64,000 nt of DNA from Zeus faber (Eukaryota; Chordata; Actinopteri; Zeiformes; Zeidae), in NCBI GenBank assembly GCA_960531495.1, contig OY482862.1:17954267-18018266 (forward strand), in the 5' to 3' direction. Below are positions 21,430 through 36,000 of the stretch, piece after piece (the stretch's first letter is position 1; each line of letters opens with the position of its first letter). The notes under the pieces were generated by a model that was not told the origin of the DNA, made no database searches, and was given only the letters and a program-made list of their open reading frames with translations. Made by a program: the position numbers and the translations under genes.

Positions 21430-24400
21430 CACACTTCTGTCTCATCTGGATCCTTCAACCTTCCAAGTCAAAGTGCATGATACCTGAAGTGATCTCGACG
21501 CACTTTTCATTTAAAAGAATATAGAAAACAATAACAGCAAATAAGCAGCTGTTCAACCAACTACATGTTCACAAGGGGGGAAAAATATATAGTGGCTGCA
21601 TCAGATCCAGTGGTTACGTGTGATGTTTACTGGAGGGCCATAATGGGCCCGCTTTTCTGGAGGTTCCCCGCCCCTGATCTAGGGATAACCAAAATAGTCT
21701 GCATTCGGGGAGTGCAGTGGACCATGGTTGTAACAGGATTGATGATATCAAGTAAATATGATGAGGCCCCGCCATTCAAGGCTCTGTAAGTCAAGAGTAA
21801 GACTTTCTCAAGGGCTCTGGTGTGAGATCAGAATCCACAGCAAGGTCACAAAACAAAATCAAATCTTCACAACTTATTAGATGATTAAAGGAAAAAAACG
21901 TACAAAAAAAAAAACAGTAAGGCATTTTGTTATAATTGGTTTATTTTGATAATTGTTAGTGTAAAATATTTATGTGAGATGGTTAAGAGCTCAACTTCAT
22001 GGGTCGGTAAATAGATGGATGGATACAGATGAACCAAAACAAGTACACAGAATTGTTTTACTTTTTGCAATCAGTGCATTTTTTTCCTCCAAACAACCTT
22101 GGAAAACGGTTGACTTATCTGGACCTCTGCAGACGTGCAATCACAGAGGAATGCTTCATGAAAAATGTACGTGTTTTTAGCTGAACTTTCACTCTGTTTT
22201 CCCAAGACCCAAAGAGTCACATTAAGCTTTGAGGAATTATATCCATGAATATGCAATAACGTATAATTTATTGTCTAAGTAAGAGTACAATAACAGCATC
22301 CTCTGAAAGCGCCGGTCTGTGAATGGAATGACGAATGACTCGTTTGAAACATTTATTTTACTCATAGATTCTATAAATCTGAACATTGGCAGGGTTTTGG
22401 TTTTTTTTACCTTTATTGTTATGCTATGGCTCTTTGGGTTCTATGCTACCAGCAGTGGGCGTGAAATGTGTAATCCACAGCACCTTTGTTATGACAAAAA
22501 AAAAATCCCCTTGGTTATATTAATGCATTTTAGCAATAATATTAGTGAAAAAACAGTTGTTTTTTCCCCCCTAAATCTTAAGTTTTTTGTTGTTTTTTTA
22601 AAGAGACCTTTCATTTTTTTCTTTATACTTAAGTTCAATTATGTATTTTGCTACCCCCACACAGCTTTGCAATTTTACAAGGAAAGGTAGACGCAGTCAT
22701 CTCGTGTCATATTTGTGACTGTTACGGCCTATATTTGTTCAGTAATGGCAAACCTATTTTTTTCACACTTGTGCCGTTTCACCGCCCGGGGGGAGGAACC
22801 ATTTGCACTGACCTAAAACGACTAATTAAAATGGACAGAGGTATACATGAATAAGACAAGGGCGAGGAGTGACTGTTGGCATGAGAACGGTTGCCGCGCC
22901 GGAGCCACATCACCGTAGACGGCCTATGAATGACTGTGTTATGCGCAAACAAAAGACGGAGCTCGCCGCAAAATTTGGTGACAAACATGAATCAACAGCC
23001 CCGTCACTTGAGATTCCTCATAAATGAGTGATGAAGTCTTGAATATTGAGCTATGTGTACTTCAAAATACAATGTGGTCATTTTTCTCTATTGGTGATAT
23101 CCAGCCTCGCATTTTATATATTATGTTACGCTTACTATTTTCACTTAAACCAGCTATGTATTTTTATTATTATTTTACCACGTTCCATTGTTGAGTACAT
23201 ATTCCCCTGTTCTCTGTTCATGCCTCCTACCTTCTCAGGGTTGGGTGACTAGACGGAGGTGGGGAGCATCTGGTTCTTGTGTACTGGAAGACCCCCCCCC
23301 CCCCCAACACACACACACACGCGCACACACACACACACCTCCCTCCATTTCACTGTCCTGGAACATGCTCCAATTAACAGGGTGGAAAACAAAGGCCACT
23401 ATTTAGATGGAGGCTGCCCGGACTGGCGTGTTGAATAAAGACCCTTATCTGTCAGGACCTCCTTGTAATGTTATTTTTATGTTGTTTTGTCTGCCAGTTT
23501 GTTTCTTCATTTTAAGTCAAATGGCAACCGCATTATGTTCCTAATGAACCAGTGCACATTTTTTTAACGGCGGATATCACCTGACAACGTTACACGCCAT
23601 CACATAATGACACTGATGATTTAAATATCTGGACTATAAATTGGTCAACATAATAAATGTGAGGAACAAAAGCCAAGCACTGGGCAGAAATCACACCCAA
23701 ACCAAAATATATGTAACGCATTTAGCATGATGGAGGAAGGAGGGTCCATCAATTTATGGAAAGGTCCTGTTTAAATGGATTCAGACCAATGTTCGCTGAT
23801 GAGATGGTTCAAATCTATCTTCTCAAGATATGTCAAGAGGATAAAAAAAAAAAAAAAAGACGTTAAGCAGCCCCTTGTACGCTCGCTGCGGACGGAGAGG
23901 AAAAATAATAATAATTCAAACAAAATTGCCATCGTAATTTGTTTTCCATCAGTCTCCTGAGAGATCATCTTTGCTGTGTCTTTGGTATCTCATTATACTT
24001 TCTAATCAAGACTCCATTTAAAGGGGACGGGCGGTTTCCCATCCCCCCAGCGTCGTGCGCCGGGTGCAGTCGTTTGTCTGCCGCTTATTATGGAACCGAT
24101 GACCGAGGTACGGCTGACGAGAATCCGCCTCAGAAAGCCTCTCTGGAACGAAGGCTACTCTGACCTCGCCCGTCGCCGCTGGTCCCTAATGAAGACCTCA
24201 CGATTAGACACCCAGGTCAACCTAAATTAGGGAGCTTCCCTCCCCGCTACAGTACGTATCAGTATCTAGCTACCCCCCCCCCCCCCCCCCACGTGTAGAA
24301 TTTTGCATATAGTCACAAGGTGCAGATTCTTTTTTGAATTAAAAACACTCAAACAGCTGATCAGAGTTTAATGATATCTTTACAAGCACAACAACGCAAA

Positions 24401-25480
24401 TACGTCCGACTCTGTGACGTTTAGGCGGATAAGGAGCGTCTTACGCCGTTGAATAAAAGGCTCTTTTTTTCCCCCCCCTTGATCCTCATCATACACATTA
24501 TAAACAAAGGAACCCCCTTATCCTGCGTTGTTTCTCCGGCTGCAAAACGATTGACATACAGCGGATATCTCCGTCTCCTCCGCGCCACTGATAGTGCATC
24601 CCGGTGTCGGTGCCTCCGCCACGGTGACGTGTTTGTCGTCGGGTGTAATAATATGCAGCCCTTGTCTGCGACCAGACTGGGTCACAAGGTCTCAGCTGAG
24701 CCTGTTGCCGGTGGTCTGCTCGCTGGGTGTTAAAAAATGACCACAGATGGCGGTTCTTCCGAACGGGGCAGGTTTGTTGGATAAACACGGGGTCTTAATC
24801 ATGTACTGATACGGCACCATCAGGCAATTTGCAATTGAAGCAAACAGAAAGAGGCGATTGAAAGCGCCGGGTCTAGTTTTTCAACCTTAAGCTCTTTCTC
24901 TCGTCTTGGCCTCACTTTGTTACTCACTTCTACAGGAACATGAATTAAACATACCTGTTTGCTCTTCTACGAAACAGACCACGGTGCTCTACCACATCGC
25001 ATCACCATCCTAGTTTTCTACTTTTTTTTATTTCATAACAATTAGTGTGCGTTAATTTATGCATCGGGTGCTAGCAAATCAGGCAACTGTTGGATAAAAG
25101 TCTTTCCATTCAGCCATAATATTAGTTTTCTTAGACACAGTACGGCCCAACATAATACAGAACACAACCATCTGGTTCCTTTCCAATTAAGTTATTAATA
25201 ATTCACACATCTTTGACTTGTTTTCATGTTTTTCGCCCGGTTTTGTTTTTGTGTGTTTTTGAGTGGGTGTATGTAATGTTTTTGTGTCATTGTGATTGGT
25301 TCATGTTAAGTGTATGTGAACCTGGAAGCAAATTGAGGCTTGGTGGCTTCATCGCAAGCCCCTTCCATAACGCCAGTGCATGTTGTTATTGTTGTTGTTG
25401 TTTGCCTAAATAAGATTGTATTTGTTTTACTGCATAAACAATATGCAAATTAACTATGAATCGATGGTAATAGAAAGTAG
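21430..25480. other. Intergenic, no gene recognised
   Basis: About 4 kb with only low-complexity marks: a C run and CA repeat at 23290-23337, a C run at 24273-24290, and poly-A or poly-T tracts. The 22,780-23,000 and 24,000-24,800 stretches are more GC-balanced, but no exon was recognised. Confidence 0.5.
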
Positions 25481-25499
25481 GCATTGCCTGCTTGAAAGG

Positions 25500-26230
25500 T
25501 GTTACACATATAAGGGTTATCATTAGGCGTCCAGCGCTTGAAGGGGCGGAGACCCCTGTTGTTTTTGTTAATGAAAAATTGACGTCAGTAGTCTGTGGAT
25601 GTCATGGAACCGACATACCCATGGACGTGATGAATAAAATTTGGATTCGGGGACGTTCCCACAGGCCACCCTCAGAGTTTGATCCAAATCTGTCAATTTT
25701 TTTTGGGGGGGGGGACGTCGGTAAAAAAAACAAAACACGCCGCATTTCTCATTTCCGCAACGGTCACGGGACAGCACTGCAGACCTCTGATTGGTCACAG
25801 ACACCACGTCATGGCGTCGCCGGTGACATGTAATCACTTCTTGCATGCGCAAAGACGGCACACACAGGTCACGTGACCACACTGCAGTCGAGTGCTGGTC
25901 AACAGTCGGGTCCTTACCCAAGATGGCGACACATGCAGATGTACAGTAACTGATGTCAGAACTTTATGGATCTCATGGATCCCGTGAACCCACAGACAAA
26001 ACGAATACGGTTTGTATTTGAATTGGCGGTTCCAACATGGCGTCCTTTCGAGTTTCATCCAGAACGGCGGTTAGGTATTGCGGAAGAGGCTTGCGATCAG
26101 CAATCGCAACATCACCGAGATTGCGCCACGCACAGACGTGTGCTGCAACGGAGAAATCCTCGCGTGCGTGAGCAAGTTCACGGAGTACACAGATTGCAAC
26201 GCACAGATATAATCGTGATTGGACTTTAAC
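25500..26230. promoter_or_regulatory. GC-rich patch with E-box and YY1-like sites
   Basis: The patch holds GGTCACGTGACC at 25867-25878, a 12-base palindrome around CACGTG of the USF/TFEB type. CAAGATGGCGAC near 25919 fits YY1, with two more ATGGCG occurrences near 25811 and 26037. An inverted CCAAT (ATTGG) lies near 25790. AT-rich sequence flanks it. No exon was recognised, and a diverged mobile element remains possible. Confidence 0.35.
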
Positions 26231-26880
26231 CAAAGGAATATAAGATATGAACTGTTACTCCTACAAAGTGACAGGTATTATTTTATTACTATTAACCATT
26301 ATGTTTGAAAATGTTTAAGTTATAGTATTACTGGGAGACAACTGGATTAAACAAAGTAAGTTCTACAAAATAAAAACCCAATAACATCACTGTCTGAATT
26401 TATAGACATTCCAGAGACATCAATAATCAACAATAATATATCAAATACAATTACTGGTAACAATAACCATAAGCAATGACATAATACAAGGAACATGTAT
26501 TAGGTACATGTATTTTGTATGCGCTTTGAAATATTGTCATTCTTTTTATTTTTGGTGTGGCCCACAATTAATTTCATTATATATCCTCTACAATCGAAGC
26601 CAGTTTTACCCCTTACCTTAGTTTATTCATAGGCTTATAAAATACATTATAATTGTGAAGACCGTGTTCCGTTGATTTACAAAACATAATTCCGTTCCCC
26701 AAAATGGATAAATAATCGGGACCACCACGCTGACCTCGGAAATGATTTTCTCATTTGAGCCAGAGCCGTGCAGCCCCACTTCAGAAGGACACCGTGACCA
26801 GGCCGGAACGAATGGACAGAACCACACACCCATCAAAGTCAAAGCGCACCCGTCCATTGAACTTAAATGACGGGCCGATA
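26230..26880. other. AT-rich intergenic sequence
   Basis: No feature recognised. It ends in an (ATT)n run at 26889-26920 just before the CpG-rich promoter. Confidence 0.5.
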
Positions 26881-26886
26881 ACAAAT

Positions 26887-26920
<34 letters not shown>

Positions 26921-26929
26921 GAGGATGAT

Positions 26930-27255
26930 TACCAATGTCATCGCGGAGACGTCGAAGCCCCAGGACGTGGCGCGTGCAGGTGCCGTTTTGGAGGAACTTT
27001 GCATTGTGACGTCACGTGCCCCCCCCAAACCACCCACCCCCCCCCCCCCCCCCCGAGGCGAGGAGCCGCACGCGACGGGAGAGGAGGCTCGCGCCGCTCG
27101 GCCCCCGTCAGGAGCGTCCAGTGACGGAGCAGCAGCAGCAGCAGCAGCGCCGCGCAGCGCAGCGCAGCGCAGCACTCCGCCGGGACGCGTTGGAAAGTAA
27201 AATCACCGCCGGAAGATCTTCTCGCCGCGCCGTCGCCCGTCCCGCCTCCAGCGCG
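26930..27255 (+). promoter_or_regulatory. CpG-rich promoter and probable untranslated first exon
   Basis: The region is rich in G, C and CpG. TGACGTCA at 27007-27014 overlaps CACGTG at 27013-27018, a CRE joined to an E-box. A C-rich run, an AGC run at 27130-27150 and four GCGCA units follow. The first strong donor downstream is GCGCG/GTGAGT with the cut after 27255, so a 5' UTR exon probably ends there. No long start-codon frame continues into the donor. Synteny with human 2q24 makes baz2b a possible owner, because CD302, MARCHF7 and BAZ2B follow one another there and BAZ2B shares the orientation of RBMS1. No coding exon in the window confirms it. Confidence 0.5.
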
Positions 27256-28600
27256 GTGAGTTGTGGTCGCGACCGGTTGGGGTTTTTTTTTTTGTTTTTT
27301 TTTGTTGTTGTTTTTTTTGGGGTTTTTTTTTTTGACCGATAAGTTCTTCCCGCCGCGCTCCGCTACGTTCAACGCGTTTTGGTTTCGATTCGGTGCCGCG
27401 GTTGAAGTCGGCCTCGCATCGGAGGCCGGGTTCTTCAGAATTGACTTGACTTTTTTTTTTTTTTTTTTTTTTTTTAAATTGTTATTTCAGTCCCAAACGA
27501 TCGCCGCGTTAATCAGTGAATTGACCCCGTTCCTTCGGAAGTGTTTGTTTTTTGGAGTTTGGTATCTCAATTCCGGAAGAGGTCAAGCTCTCAAACCAAA
27601 ACTTTGAGGTGCCCGTCAACAGCAGTTTTTGTACCACTTTGGCCATCGTTATAGCGTGCATTTTTTTCCAGTTCATTACGCATTTAATTAATTACACAAT
27701 TCATGAATAAGCAATTAACTGTTAATTAATTTCTACAGATTCGGCATAGTGTACCTCAGACGTCGCTAACCGACGTCGCTAGCTAAGTTGGAGACCCGCG
27801 CCGCCGTTGGCGGCTTTTTTCATAATTTCTTTTGACGAATATTTGCAATTACGCATCGATTTCAATAGCTTTGCCGCGGGTCAGGTGTCTGAAACCAATG
27901 TCACGACCGAAACACACCTTGCGCAAGTACGCCAAGGGGTTTCCGGGCGGCTCTCCGTCCGCGCGGCGCCCCCCCGGGCGGCCGCGGCCCTCACTGACAG
28001 CGGGAGACTTCCAAACTGAACGACGAGCGCGAGAGAGAGAGAGAGAGAGAGGCGGGAGGGTCGGCTCGGCCGAGTTGTGAAGCGAACCCCCGTGATAATC
28101 GTTCAATAAGATTTAAGATTACGAGGAAGGATTGCGTACAACGCGCTTGAGTGGCGGGGCCAAGCATTGCAGCAAGGGCCCCCGCCATAGCCAGCAAGCG
28201 TCAAGGGAGCCTCCCAAATCTCTTGATGTCTTACATCCCGTATTTCTCTGGTGAGTCTATGGCGAGTGTTTGTTTGAACACACAAGTTTTAGGAACGTCT
28301 CGTCCCTCCCTCCCAAAGTGACCCAGTGTGCGTTTCATTTTTCTCCGGTACAATAAAAACGCGACGGCGCGATCCTCAGTGGTTTGCACGTTTGCGGTCG
28401 CCGAAGGTGTCGTTCTACGAACCGGATCGGGTTTGTCCTCTACCGCCCCGTTGGACGAGTGCGGTTTATTATCCAGGAAGGAACACATAATCATCTTTAT
28501 TACATTCCGTTTTATCCGGCTTTATATCCTGTTAACGTTAACAGGACGAGGTCGTTGTAACGGCGAAGGGGGAGAGGAAGCCGGCGAAAAGGGCCGGAGG
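27256..28600 (+). other. Downstream part of the CpG-rich region
   Basis: The region continues GC-rich to about 28,100, with poly-T tracts at 27282-27330 and 27451-27475 and a (GA)n run near 28030-28050. It probably belongs to the first intron or to alternative promoters. Confidence 0.45.
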
Positions 28601-28611
28601 CGGGCAGAAGG

Positions 28612-28858
28612 GTTCAGCCAATGTGAGTCATTTTACCGTTGCTATGGACACGGCGCCTTTATGACGTCAGAACAGCGTGGATGTCAAAGTGTTCTGACGG
28701 TCAGATGCCAAAGTGTTCTGGCGGTCGCGCGCCATTTAACTCGCAGTTGACAAACCGCTCACCCACAGTTGACTCTAGGGTCGCGCGGATACACGTCCTG
28801 CGGTTTACACGTGGGAAAGCAACAGAATTCCCTCAGGGTCTTAACGTTTTGCCGGCAG
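28612..28858 (+). promoter_or_regulatory. Putative alternative first exon, copy 1
   Basis: The segment holds a CCAAT box near 28617, TGACGTCA near 28662, CAAAGTGTTCTGACGG at 28685-28700 (with an inner second copy) and ends TTTTGCCGGCAG/GTATGTTT. The last is a good 5' splice site with the exon end at 28858. The same order of blocks recurs about 0.77 kb downstream. No coding frame is evident. Confidence 0.4.
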
Positions 28859-29394
28859 GTATGTTTCATAGAATCTGTAAGGTATTAATAATACAAATAA
28901 AATGAATGAATAATAATTCACACACAGGCTATCGCTTTCAATAAGAGGGTGGTAATGCAACGGTACAGTCTGTTGCGAGCTGCTGTTAAAACAAGACTAA
29001 TAATAAAAATAACTTGACAATTGCTGAATTAAATTGTAAAAGTGCTAGGCGTTTGTGTGTGTGTTTGTGTGTGTGTGTTAAATGGGGGATTTCCCCTAAT
29101 TTGTTTGGATAAGTTTCCATGATGACTGGATTTTTCTGCCCCGTTCTATTTTTTTCCCATTGGAAACTTTTTTTTGTTTTTTGTCGCACATAAAGTTAAA
29201 TATCTCGGAATCCGTCTGCCGAAATCTTGCACAAAGTGATAGCACACCCGTTGGGATCGAGTCGGTAATTTTGATATATTTTGTGTGTACGTGGCTAGAA
29301 AACTGGGGGACAAGTAGCGGGCCAAAATTTGCCCAGAACAATCATGTAAGACATGCAATAATAATGAAAAGCGTGCGGCCCCCGCCAGCGCACT

Positions 29395-29615
29395 CGCACA
29401 ATTTTGGTGATTCTACCGTGGCTATGGATACTGTGCAATTATGTTGTCACAGTGCAGACCTCAAAGTGTTCTGACGGCCACTCGTCATATTTAATTTGCC
29501 GTTCGCGCACAGTTGGCCCAGAGAATTAGCGGCCACGCCTCTCGCCCCCTTGCGCGGGGGAAAGGCGACAGAGCTTGTAGCTCTTCCGAAACGCAAGTCA
29601 ACACTTTGCCGGCAG
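29395..29615 (+). promoter_or_regulatory. Putative alternative first exon, copy 2
   Basis: The copy carries TACCGTGGCTATGGATAC, CAAAGTGTTCTGACGG at 29462-29477, the CACAGTTG block and ends ACTTTGCCGGCAG/GTACGTTT, a strong donor cut after 29615. The full CRE of copy 1 is replaced here by TGTTGTCA. Both copies have diverged widely except for short blocks and the donor. Confidence 0.4.
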
Positions 29616-29819
29616 GTACGTTTTCGTGGAATGCGTGCGAAAGACATCGGGCGTCCAACGACGTCTGGATTGTCGACGTCAGCTTGTGTCGCCTGGCGAA
29701 TGTTTAAAAACAACAACAACAACAAAAAAAAAAGTCAGGTTACGCTCCATTTGGATTATATGGATTGTAATTTGGGTAAATTGACGCACAATTGATAAAG
29801 TAAAAAAAAACAAAAACAA

Positions 29820-31015
29820 AAAAACCTTGGCGATAATAAGGTTAATAATAGCATTATTAACTCAAGAGTTGTTTTGACACTGAAATATCGGATGGATTAA
29901 TAAGTTTGTTGAATTTCCCGTTGAACGAAGAATTCTCAAGCCCAACAGCCGGGCCTCCAATATGACACGAACTTCACCGCGCCAGCCTGTTAGCCGGGGG
30001 CTATCGCGCCCCCCCGCTCCCCGCACTTGTACCACACCGCGACGCTAACGGTCTTACACGCAGCGGGGAGAGGGGAGGAAATAAGTTGAAAATAATGTTA
30101 ACACCGTTGAAAGCGTTTGCGTCGGACTTGGTACTTTGTAAGCGCGACGACCACGCCAACAACAACAACAACAAGCCGTAGTGCGGTTCGGATGGTAACT
30201 CGGTGACAAGTGGCGGACCCGGTCGCCGGTGCCTGGATCCATCTTCTCCTCTGGGTTTGTGTTTGCGTCCGGCTCGCGGTGCGATTTCCGACCGACCACG
30301 CGTTGTATTTGCGCTTCTTTTGATTTAATTTGATTTTTTCCCCCCACCGTTTTCGAGGGAATACGCTCCCTACGCTACTCCGAAGAAACAAACAAACCGG
30401 GGGGGAGCGGGGGGGTTAAAAGAAAAGTGTCGCCTGAGTGTTGTGGTTTTTAAAAAAACGCGAAACAACGAGTCCACCGCGACGCAAAAGTGCAGATTCT
30501 CTGTTTTTACACCTGCCGCTTGTTGTCAAAGAAAACCAGACTTTTCTTTACATCTGAGGGAATCTTAAGTCGCTTTACGCCGATTGAAAGACGCATCGGT
30601 GTCATTAAAAGCGACAACTTTAAAAAACAACAACAAGGTAAATATGTGCTAAATCTCCAGGTTAAACTGACGTTTACCTTGTTTTGTTTTGTTGTTTTTT
30701 TGCTGTCTTTTTTTTTTTTTTTTACGGGGAGTTTGTGTCTTTCCTCGGTCTGACATTCCATGTTGGAAGATGGGTACGCTGGAAACGGGATTAAATGGTA
30801 AAATGTTTAAATGTTTTGTCTGAGGTGGACGGTGCTCAAGAGCAGACAGCCTTCTTGACTCCGTTTCGCATTCTGCTGCTTCCTTGAAGCAGAAGCCAGG
30901 GCTGCAGCTGCGGTCGGGGCTCAAATTTACCTCTTGTGTTTATGACAATACCGTCCATTTTTTTTTACCCTGTCGTCCTATAGATAAACAACAAGCCCTT
31001 CGCCATTTTTTTTGG
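29820..31015. other. GC-balanced sequence without a recognised exon
   Basis: The stretch 29,990-30,660 keeps elevated CpG and has an AAC run at 30161-30173. No exon could be defined. Confidence 0.4.
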
Positions 31016-31019
31016 GGGG

Positions 31020-31310
31020 GGGGTCATACCATACACACATTACATACAGTACTTTATCATACATACATACTGTACCATACACACATTACATACAGTACTT
31101 TATCATACATACATACATACTATACTGTACCATACACACATTACATACAGTTCCTTATCATACATACAGTACCATACCATACACACAATACATACAGTAC
31201 CATACCATACAGTACCATACCAAACCATGCATACAGTACCATGCATACAGTACAATACCATACATACAGTACCATACATACCATACATTCCCTACCATAC
31301 ACACCATTGG
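31020..31310. repeat. CATACA/GTAC minisatellite-like array
   Basis: Units such as CCATACACACATTACATACA and GTACTTTATCATACATACAT recur with periods of about 46-55 bases, then degrade into shorter CATACAGTAC units. Frames across it are artefacts. Confidence 0.9.
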
Positions 31311-31329
31311 CTATATGCCAATTTAAAAT

Positions 31330-33027
<1,698 letters not shown>

Positions 33028-33029
33028 TA

Positions 33030-36000
33030 CACATCACATACAATGTTTCATGACATTTGAGTTGTATGTATATGTCAAGACTTATGTTATTTGTTTTATT
33101 TTTATGTTATTTGATGGAGGCCTTTTTTTTGTCTCTTGATAGGTGGAACAAGGCCTATCAGTAATGATGGTGGCCATTTTATTTGGCGAGGCTGTTAGTA
33201 ATTGTATAGTTTCACACGCGTTCCCCTTTTCTCTCCCGTTCTTTCCTGTTTCCACGAGCCCATTAATCAAAGACGCTGAGCTCCTGCTGAGGGCTGAGTA
33301 GGTTTATCAAATTGGCTGCCAGCTCAACGTAAAGAACAGTGAGGAGGCTCTCAACACACAAGCATAAATAAATCTTAAGGTCTTTGTATGCAAACCCTGG
33401 AGGTTAATACTGTATAATTCAATGTCCTCTCTTTGTCTCTTGTGATTGATGTTTTCAAACATTTAGGGCTTGGCAGGAGTCCCTTTTTTGTAGGTCATGG
33501 TTGACACTTTCTGATTGGGTGAGCTTTAGGGGAGAGGTATTAAGAGGGTGGTTTATTAGGAATATGTCAGGGAGATTACTCTTTTTCACTCATCTTCCTC
33601 CTGGTCTATTTTCTCTCCTCCTGGAGATGCTTGTCATAATGCTTTAGCCGAACCAAGGATGCTTCAGTGATTTAAGTCACCCTGCTGTGTAAATGGGACT
33701 GATGTTTGAAATGTCAGCAGAGTGGCTTATTTGTTTGACTTTTTTGTATTTATTTGCATCCTTACCTTGAGTCACGGTCCTGTCACATGTTTTAACTGCC
33801 GAGACGCTGGAGACAGATTTTTGAAAAAAAATAATAGCCATCATATTCATAATTCAGGACCAGCTGGTCGCAGGAGCAACACAGGCATATATTGGTTATT
33901 ATAAGCCATTCCACTCACACATAGATTGTGCCTCTGCAAGCCCCGTTTTTATTGATCCTCTTCCATTTAAAATCTGGTCACTGCTGCTGCAAACACTTGC
34001 CATTTTAGCTGTGCTAGGCATGCTGCTCTAGCCTCATTTTTGAATATTTAATTCTCACTCGACATTGTGTTGCCTGATAAGGTAGGGAGGCTGGGAGGGA
34101 GTAGAGGAAACTCTTTAAAACTGTTTGGGTCAGCACAAGGGCCAAATGCAAGTGTCCGGATTAGCTAATTGACTGGGCAATTCCCTCATCTCCAGGAAAC
34201 AGGAGATGGCCGTGCATTTTTATATAATTGTGTGGAGGAGTGTATTTAAAATATTTAACCCAATCTTTTCTTTTTTCTGAGGAGAACTTTGTTATCTCAT
34301 TTAGAGAACCATCTTCACCTTGTCAAAAAGCAAAGCAACACGGAACTATGAACAAATTGTCTGTCTATTGTATTAATACCTCTGAACCCCCAGATGTTGT
34401 TTTTGTGCAATAGTTGTATTGTGTGGATTTTATAAATTTCATTTTAACCTCACAGGCCAATCCAGTTGACTGTTTGTTTGTTGACCCAGTGAAGGGGAGG
34501 ATTCAGAGGAAAGCAGATATTTGGATATTTGATGTACTCATTACTTTGTACACAGCTTTCTTTCCAGGCAGGCTTGTGTCAGTGTCAGCTATGTAACTAA
34601 CGGATGTTACTGTAAAGACTGTTGAGTAGCAAGAGCTGGCCTGGTCTTCAGCCGTTCAAAGTGCTACCACTGAAGGCATTTATTTATCGCTTTTCAGTGT
34701 CCCTTTGCACTCTGATTACAGACAGTTAACACTCCCTTCTAAAAATACACACAATTCAAAATGACATACTCTGTTATCATATAATTTAAAAAAGTGATCT
34801 AGTGGCATCGAGTCCCTGGTTCCTTTTTTGTAGTTTTTGAAACACAAAGCAGGAAATAATAATTATTAAATGATCAAACTTAAATGGTTTAAATAAAAAA
34901 ACATGGATTGATATAAACATTTTTTGTATTTATTAATTGAATGGAGGCTGTTTGGTGCTTGTAGTGAGGAAGCAGATGGGGGATTTGGACGTGGTGGTCT
35001 TGCCTGGTGCAGTTTGTTCGGTAAAGTTACGGCTCCAGGTAATTACTTATATAATAATATAATTAAATATGAATAATTAATCATTTAAAAAAGGCGGTTG
35101 CCAGTGAAAGCAGGTGATCAGCCATCACTCAGTTAACAGATCAAGATGTGCTCTCTCTCGAAGCCGCATAACAATCCATAAATATATCCATAATGCAAAA
35201 TAATCCATTGTCAAACCTGCTTGGAGATTTATGACTCTTTATAGCTGGCTTGTGTAAAGTTAACCAACTATGAATGACAATACGTTCTGAAGGGAATTTA
35301 ACATTCATTGAAGTTTGCAATAAAATACTAAAAGTAAGCTGCATTTTTATAAGCTAGATGCATTACTTAAATTCTTATAATAACAGACACGAAATAATTT
35401 ACTTTAATATATTTTATTGGAGTCTTTGCACATCACTATAGCAACATACCCCCCTGTTTTCCCCCTCGCATCCCCATGCCGTTCAGGAAGTGCCGTTATG
35501 CTGCGCCGTTTGCCTTCTCCCATGTTCCATGTGAGAGCAGCGTAATTGTTGCTGCTACGTTGTAAAAACATTTGTACAAATTCAATACTTGAAAGCGGCG
35601 CCTCCCATCTTTGTCTATATGTGTTCAAAGTTCCAATGTGTAAACTTGTGTTTACAGTTGATTTAGTACATGAAGGTCTGCAGTCTTGTGTTTTTCCCCT
35701 GGGAATAGGAAAGGGTGTAAAGGGGTCCACCAGCCAGTTTGAATAGGCATATTTTGTGGATTTTGCACCAAGCTTCGAACGCGTCAGAACATTACACATT
35801 GGAGCGAGCTTTTGACTGTTTTGTCCACTGGAAACACCCAAGGATGCCCCCAAAACACATGAAGATTAACAGCCTGTCTTCTTTCTGCCGACTTCAACTA
35901 CTCTCCCATAGGGGGAAAAGTTCTTCAAGATAGGAAGTCTAAGTAGATAAGAAGACCGGCTGTTTTTCTGGTGAGCTTGGTTTGTTCTGAAGTCAAATGA

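Noticed and set aside
26627..27372. Minus-strand frames of 182 and 144 codons across the CpG-rich promoter
   Set aside because: They run through CpG-rich DNA, an ATT run and poly-A stretches, and have no recognisable domain or splice support.
35404..35853. Minus-strand frame of 149 codons as a real gene
   Set aside because: No family motif, no supporting splice sites, and composition typical of non-coding DNA. It may be a repeat that I could not name.
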